Source: a virus
Virus record (IMG/VR): IMGVR_UViG_3300025154_002802
Span: 1-29,949 of that record
Direction: 5' to 3' (one strand)
Length of the DNA: 29,949 nucleotides
The notes below the pieces were generated by a model. That model was not told the DNA's origin and did no database searches. It saw only the letters and a list, made by a program, of their open reading frames with translations. This document shows, piece after piece, positions 28,327 through 29,949 of this stretch (position 1 is its first letter; each line of letters starts with the position of its first letter). Position numbers and translations under genes: made by a program.

Positions 28327-29949
28327 ATGAATGTTGGCTTATATATTCGTGTATCTACTCTTCAACAAGTAGATAAGGATTCATTGGAATTACAGGAATC
28401 AATGCTCAAATCGTACTGTAAAACTCATGGACATAAAGTCATTAATTTATTTAAAGACGCAGGGCTAAGTGCAAAAAAAGATAATGTGAGACCTGCTTTG
28501 AAACAATTAATTCAGTTTGTTAAAGAGAAGAAAATAGAACTTGTACTTGTAACTAAGATTGATCGTATCAGTCGTTCACTGAAAGATCTGCTTGATATGA
28601 TATGCCTTTTCCATGAACATGATGTAGCATTTGTTGCCATAACTCAAAATATTGACACTTCTGGTTACATGGGAAGATTTACTTTGAATTTGCTTGGTGC
28701 AATTGCAGAGCTGGAACGTGAAATGACTGCCGAACGTGTATCTGAAGTAATGCGGCATCGGGCATCGAATGGCAAATGGAATGGAGGCGTTATACCATAT
28801 GGCTACACCACTCAGCAGCGAATCTACAAACAGTCGATTAAAGAAAAAAAATCCAAAGCCGAAGCTATGGGAATTGCAAGCAAGTTAGCACCACAACCGA
28901 AGTTGCTCTATACTGATAAAGATGAAGTTATAATCTTAAAACAAATCTTCAAAACATATATCGAGACAAAAAGTATCAGAGAAACAACAAGACAATTATA
29001 TCTTGCGGGTTATAAAAGCAGGTCAAATAAAATATGGGCAACAACAACCATTTCACGTATCCTAAATAATCCAACATATACAGGAAAAGTGCTATATGGA
29101 AAAAGAAAAACAGATTCAAAAACCGGAAAATTAAAAAAGGCAGAGGTAGCGAACCAGACCTTTGTTGATGGATTGCATGAAAAATTGATTGATGACGAGA
29201 CTTTTAAAACTATTCAACATATTCTTTCAAATACCTCGTTAAAAAAGAGCAATGCTGAAAAGCAGTATCTTTTATCGCGATTATTGAAATGTGGCAAATG
29301 TGGCGGTTCGATGAATGGACATACATATAACAAATCTAAAAATGAAAAGTCATATGCTTACTACAAATGTTCTAACCATTTCAAAGTTCCTTCCAAATGC
29401 GAAGGCTTAACAATTCCATCTGACAAGCTCGAAGATTTTGTTATTAAAACCTTAACCAATCTCTCTAAAGATGAGGTTTTCCTTAAAGATAAAGAAAAAA
29501 TGATGAAAACCCTTGAAAAAGAAGCATCCCCGGACGAATCAAAAACAAAAGAAGACTTGGTAAAACTCACCTCAACCGAAAAGGACTTATTATCCCGTCG
29601 TGACAACCTTCTTGAAGCAATGGAACGAAAACTGCTAGATGATAAGGATTTCCAAGAGCGATATGAGAAGCTCAAAGTTGACCTTGAAAATAATCGTGCA
29701 ACACAACAGAAATTGCATTCATTCGTAGACAATGTAGATATTATGAAGAACGCTCTAAATGCATCATTTGAAGAAATCTCTTCTTTTGGTTTAAATTGGG
29801 AATATCTTGATTTTGAAGGCAAAGTAGCTAAAACGAGAGCTATTATAAAAGAAATCAATGTTACAGAGGAAGATATCAATATTCAAATCTACCTTGATAC
29901 TGAGTCTAGTTCATCATTGTCAGTTGTGCCCCGCACGGACACGGATTAG
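28327..29949 (+). CDS. Large serine integrase
   Basis: This 540-aa site-specific recombinase ends at the window edge with TAG. The ATG follows AAAGGA. The N-terminal catalytic domain has YIRVS with nucleophile S10, then VTKIDRISRS (~78-87) and a DTSGYMGRFTLNLLGAIAEL segment. The middle carries the recombinase domain (PYGY, then ISRILNNPTYTGKVLYG). A zinc ribbon (CGKCGGSM ... YYKCSNHF) follows at ~320-355, and the C-terminal ~120 residues form a charged coiled coil. This architecture is that of large serine integrases that insert phage DNA at attP/attB without host factors. Excision usually needs a partner protein. The attachment site probably lies just beyond the right edge. Confidence 0.95.
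   Translation: MNVGLYIRVSTLQQVDKDSLELQESMLKSYCKTHGHKVINLFKDAGLSAKKDNVRPALKQLIQFVKEKKIELVLVTKIDRISRSLKDLLDMICLFHEHDVAFVAITQNIDTSGYMGRFTLNLLGAIAELEREMTAERVSEVMRHRASNGKWNGGVIPYGYTTQQRIYKQSIKEKKSKAEAMGIASKLAPQPKLLYTDKDEVIILKQIFKTYIETKSIRETTRQLYLAGYKSRSNKIWATTTISRILNNPTYTGKVLYGKRKTDSKTGKLKKAEVANQTFVDGLHEKLIDDETFKTIQHILSNTSLKKSNAEKQYLLSRLLKCGKCGGSMNGHTYNKSKNEKSYAYYKCSNHFKVPSKCEGLTIPSDKLEDFVIKTLTNLSKDEVFLKDKEKMMKTLEKEASPDESKTKEDLVKLTSTEKDLLSRRDNLLEAMERKLLDDKDFQERYEKLKVDLENNRATQQKLHSFVDNVDIMKNALNASFEEISSFGLNWEYLDFEGKVAKTRAIIKEINVTEEDINIQIYLDTESSSSLSVVPRTDTD

Overview
The window looks like nearly all of a temperate siphophage genome, probably an integrated prophage. The host is most likely a low- to moderate-GC bacterium, and the small head and tail proteins resemble those I associate with prophages of Planctomycetota (Phycisphaerae-like). 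That host call is inference from protein style; no host gene or rRNA is present. No tRNA, CRISPR array or insertion sequence was seen.

Layout. (1) 1-16994, minus strand, read right to left: the packaging and virion module. The order is small terminase-like protein, large terminase, zinc ribbon, small gpW-like head protein, portal, fused prohead protease-capsid protein, DUF2190 decoration protein, neck adaptor, holin-like membrane protein, tail-terminator-like protein, a 99-aa protein, a beta-helix protein, an unknown protein, HK97 gp10-like protein, tail tube, a G/GT-type tail chaperone pair, tape measure, two distal tail proteins, and a repeat-bearing tail protein at the left edge. (2) 17105-18396, plus strand: a compact operon of five small genes (one KOW-like, one HARE-HTH) with its own terminator, inserted against the prevailing direction. 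(3) 18520-21037, minus strand: an orphan ParB/DNA-methyltransferase fusion, two small cysteine-motif proteins and a lipoprotein. (4) 21038-21351: a gene-free segment with an alternating pyrimidine-purine tract, an AT-rich stretch and repeats; it is a candidate replication origin or control region. (5) 21352-26925, minus strand: the replication and recombination module with primase-polymerase/ATPase, DEAH helicase, RusA resolvase, DUF669 protein and Sak4-like ATPase. (6) 26926-27243: a divergent control region with palindromic operators. (7) 27244-29949, plus strand: a sigma-factor-like protein, a 54-aa ORF and a large serine integrase that ends exactly at the window edge.

How it may work together. 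The replication module and the structural module are each preceded by nearly the same 39-bp element (35 of 39 identical). Each copy has a TATATA box 17 bp from a conserved non-canonical TCACCC. The phage also encodes a sigma-like protein beside one copy, so a phage sigma factor driving a dedicated two-promoter regulon is a testable model. Translation also shows non-standard features: RusA seems to start at CTG behind a strong ribosome-binding site, the capsid domain has its own internal start inside the protease-capsid gene, and the tail chaperone pair is arranged for -1 frameshifting. No recognisable CI-like repressor, endolysin or restriction partner for the methylase is present, so some of these functions lie outside the window or in unrecognised genes.
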